From UBA4292 sp002395865 (GTDB taxonomy: Bacteria > Bacillota > Clostridia > Lachnospirales > Lachnospiraceae), in the NCBI GenBank assembly GCA_946533395.1, contig CAMNBU010000048.1:1-15282 (forward strand): a stretch of DNA of 15,282 bases, read 5' to 3'. The translations under genes and the position numbers were made by a program. The notes beneath the pieces are model-generated. The model was given only the letters and a program-made list of their open reading frames with translations. It was not told the DNA's origin and did not search any database. How positions within the stretch are numbered: the first letter of the stretch is position 1; each line of letters starts with the position of its first letter. Shown here piece by piece: positions 13,872-15,282 of the stretch.

Positions 13872-14477
13872 ATGTTTTGTGCATGTTTGGATCTTGAGGG
13901 AGTTCTAGTCCCCGAGATATGGATCGAGTTTTCAAAGGTAAGCGGTATACCAGAGCTTAAGAGGACCACGAGGGATGAACCGGATTACGATAAGCTCATG
14001 AAGTGGAGGATAGGCATCCTTAAGGAGCATGGTCTCGGGCTCAAGGAGATACAGGCGGTAATAGCGCAGATCGATCCGCTGCCGGGCGCCAAGGAGTTTC
14101 TGGACAAGCTCAGGAAGCTCACACAGGTCATCATAATCTCGGACACATTCAGTCAGTTCGCGGGACCTCTCATGGAGAAGCTCGGCATGCCCACCATATT
14201 CTGCAACGAGCTGGTGGTCGGTGAAAACAGCGAGATCACAGACTACAGGATGCGCTGCTCACACAGCAAGCTGACTACTGTGAAGGCGCTCCAGTCATGC
14301 GGCTTCGAGACAGTGGCTACAGGCGACAGCTTCAACGACCTCGAGATGATCCGCGCCTCCAAGGACGGCTTCCTCTTCAGGACGACCGAGCAGATAAAGA
14401 GAGACTATCCTCAGCTGAAGGCTTACGAGACATTTGACGAGCTGTACGATGCCTTCGAGAGAGCGATAAAAGGCTGA
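13872..14477 (+). CDS. thrH: ThrH-type phosphoserine phosphatase / homoserine phosphotransferase (HAD-IB)
   Basis: The 201-residue product closely follows Pseudomonas ThrH: CLDLEGVLVPEIWI at the start (nucleophile D7, with E9 where most HAD enzymes have Asp), TTRDEPDYDKLM, motif II IISDTF with S90, K133 as the likely motif III lysine, and motif IV GDSFND with D152 and D156. ThrH releases phosphate from phosphoserine and can pass it to homoserine, joining serine and threonine synthesis. The enzyme is cytosolic. GGAGGAG at 13861-13867, 4 bases before the ATG, is strong. The 46-base gap after the GH9 gene holds no convincing promoter or terminator, so it is probably the last gene of the DUF1846-GH9 run. 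No other serine or threonine genes are nearby. The family is secure; which activity dominates in vivo is not. Confidence 0.93.
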   Translation: MFCACLDLEGVLVPEIWIEFSKVSGIPELKRTTRDEPDYDKLMKWRIGILKEHGLGLKEIQAVIAQIDPLPGAKEFLDKLRKLTQVIIISDTFSQFAGPLMEKLGMPTIFCNELVVGENSEITDYRMRCSHSKLTTVKALQSCGFETVATGDSFNDLEMIRASKDGFLFRTTEQIKRDYPQLKAYETFDELYDAFERAIKG

Positions 14478-14491
14478 TCGGTTACCCTAAG

Positions 14492-14503
14492 AATCAGTTG
14501 ATT
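14492..14503. promoter_or_regulatory. Inverted repeat upstream of the xylB promoter, possible regulator site
   Basis: AATCA and TGATT flank a 2-base spacer. The site lies about 28 bases upstream of the -35 and could bind a regulator, but it is short and AT-rich, so chance is possible. Confidence 0.25.
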
Positions 14504-14530
14504 TAGTCCGTAAAAACTGCTTTTTTGCTA

Positions 14531-14559
14531 TTGTTATTGCGGACTGGTTGTGCTATAGT
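14531..14559 (+). promoter_or_regulatory. Sigma-A promoter of xylB
   Basis: TTGTTA at 14531-14536 and TATAGT at 14554-14559 are 17 bases apart, with a TGC extension directly before the -10. Transcription should start near 14566, giving a leader of about 77 bases. Confidence 0.8.
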
Positions 14560-14560
14560 T

Positions 14561-14570
14561 GCAACGTTGT
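14561..14570. promoter_or_regulatory. Possible operator at the xylB transcription start
   Basis: The 8-bp perfect palindrome CAACGTTG (14562-14569), with the flanks TTG and TGA, lies on the predicted start site just after the -10. The central CG and the TTGCAA/TTGTGA halves are in the style of LacI-family operators. A regulator gene is not in the window. Confidence 0.35.
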
Positions 14571-14586
14571 GATTTTACGATGTTTA

Positions 14587-14628
14587 CCGGCACCGGAGCA
14601 GGCGAGGTGTCGGGCACATATAGCCTGC
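14587..14628 (+). other. Candidate pseudoknot or alternative hairpins in the xylB leader
   Basis: CCGGCACC (14587-14594) pairs with GGTGTCGG (14606-14613), all 8 bp including one G-U. The loop of that hairpin contains GCAGGC (14598-14603), which is exactly complementary to GCCTGC (14623-14628), 3 bases before the xylB ribosome binding site AGGTGA at 14632-14637. The pairings cross, giving an H-type pseudoknot if both form, or a switch if only one does. The region is also open in frame with xylB, so part of the pattern could be coding. Confidence 0.4.
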
Positions 14629-14642
14629 GACAGGTGAAAGAT

Positions 14643-15282
14643 ATGTATTATATCGGTGTTGATCTCGGTACTTCCGCGCTCAAGCTGCTCCTCATGGACG
14701 AGAGCGGCGCGATAGCCAATACTGTTTCCAAAGAGTATCCGCTCTACTTCCCCCATCCGGGCTGGTCTCAGCAGGAGCCGGAGGACTGGTGGAAGGCAGT
14801 TAAGGAAGGGATAAAGGAACTGACCGGCGGCTTCGACGCTTCGAAAGTTGCAGGCATCAGCTTCGGCGGACAGATGCACGGTCTGGTAGTTCTCGATAAA
14901 GATGATAAGGTCATAAGACCCGCCATCCTCTGGAACGACGGAAGAACGACCGCGGAGTGCGACTATCTGAATGAGGTGATAGGCAAAGAGAAGCTCTCTC
15001 AGTACACGGCCAATATATCCTTCACCGGATTTACAGCGCCGAAGATACTGTGGATGAAGAACAATGAGCCGGAGCTCTTCGCGAGGATAGAGAGGATCAT
15101 GCTCCCGAAGGACTTCATCGCCTACAGACTGAGCGGCGTATTCTGCACTGATGTTTCGGATGCTTCGGGCATGCTTCTATTCGATGTGAAGAACAAGTGC
15201 TGGTCGAAGGAGATGTGCGAGATCTGCCATGTAAGACCCGAACAGCTCGCCGCCATCTATGAGAGCAGCGATGTGGTGGGAA
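14643..15282 (+). CDS. xylB: Xylulokinase, N-terminal part (runs off the right edge)
   Basis: The visible 213 codons begin MYYIGVDLGTSALKLLLMDESG, the phosphate-binding start of FGGY carbohydrate kinases. They continue with HPGWSQQEPEDWW, GGQMHGLVVLD, RPAILWNDGRT, FTAPKILWMKNNEPE, LPKDFIAYRLSG and SDASGMLLFDV, block for block as in E. coli XylB. The enzyme phosphorylates D-xylulose to xylulose 5-phosphate and feeds the pentose phosphate pathway from xylose. The catalytic Asp of the family (D233 in E. coli) and the C-terminal domain lie beyond the window. AGGTGA at 14632-14637 is 5 bases before this ATG. The frame is open back to an ATG at 14580 (21 more residues, no ribosome binding site), which is less likely. 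It has its own promoter, a possible operator and a structured leader. Other xyl genes may follow. Confidence 0.95.
   Translation, partial: MYYIGVDLGTSALKLLLMDESGAIANTVSKEYPLYFPHPGWSQQEPEDWWKAVKEGIKELTGGFDASKVAGISFGGQMHGLVVLDKDDKVIRPAILWNDGRTTAECDYLNEVIGKEKLSQYTANISFTGFTAPKILWMKNNEPELFARIERIMLPKDFIAYRLSGVFCTDVSDASGMLLFDVKNKCWSKEMCEICHVRPEQLAAIYESSDVVG

Noticed and set aside
14580..14642. Upstream in-frame ATG adding 21 residues to XylB
   Set aside because: No ribosome binding site precedes it, and the family begins MYIG at 14643, which has AGGTGA at the right distance. It is kept as a caveat to the pseudoknot finding.

Overview
The window looks like part of the chromosome of a Gram-positive, gut- or rumen-type Clostridia, most probably a Lachnospiraceae member. 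This is an inference from gene content (cytosolic GH9 cellodextrinase-type enzyme, DegV, UPF0371/DUF1846, CPBP protease, BspA-type repeats, xylulokinase), AGGAGG-like ribosome binding sites, sigma-A promoters often with an extended -10 TGN, tRNAs without encoded CCA, and moderately high GC with AT-rich intergenic gaps. All recognised genes lie on the + strand, in several short transcription units separated by hairpin terminators.

Layout. (1) 1-650 is a scar. The C-terminal end of a Cna-B/SpaA-type surface protein runs into a roughly 205-bp near-perfect palindromic element (268-472). A third copy of the element's end motif (511-527) is followed by the last 36 codons of a Cof-type HAD hydrolase that has no 5' part. 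(2) glgB (757-2739) encodes a branching enzyme of the eukaryote-like GH13_8 type. (3) A large cytoplasmic mosaic protein (2865-5288) combines a coiled coil, a zinc ribbon, a disordered region with three DRGDSG motifs, BspA-type leucine-rich repeats and an unrecognised C-terminal domain. (4) A CPBP membrane protease is followed by a family 2 glycosyltransferase (5437-7411). (5) A perfect-consensus promoter drives tRNA-Val and tRNA-Met. A terminator follows, and then ispF and degV, which have no obvious promoter of their own. (6) A pyridoxal/pyridoxamine kinase-family gene (9320-10141). (7) A small protein resembling a free-standing EF-Tu domain 2 (10278-10619). (8) A DUF1846-GH9-thrH run (10737-14477). 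(9) xylB, cut by the right edge, with a well-formed promoter and a structured leader.

The metabolic theme is storage and use of plant carbohydrate: glycogen branching (GlgB), cytosolic cello-oligosaccharide cleavage (GH9) and pentose entry (XylB). Housekeeping functions are interleaved: isoprenoid synthesis (IspF), vitamin B6 salvage, serine/threonine metabolism (ThrH) and tRNAs. No CRISPR array, integrase, transposase or recognisable defence operon is present. The least explained items are the palindromic element with its two flanking gene relics, the zinc-ribbon/DRGDSG/LRR protein, and the possible pseudoknot directly before the xylB ribosome binding site. Family assignments are made by eye from motifs; no database search was possible.
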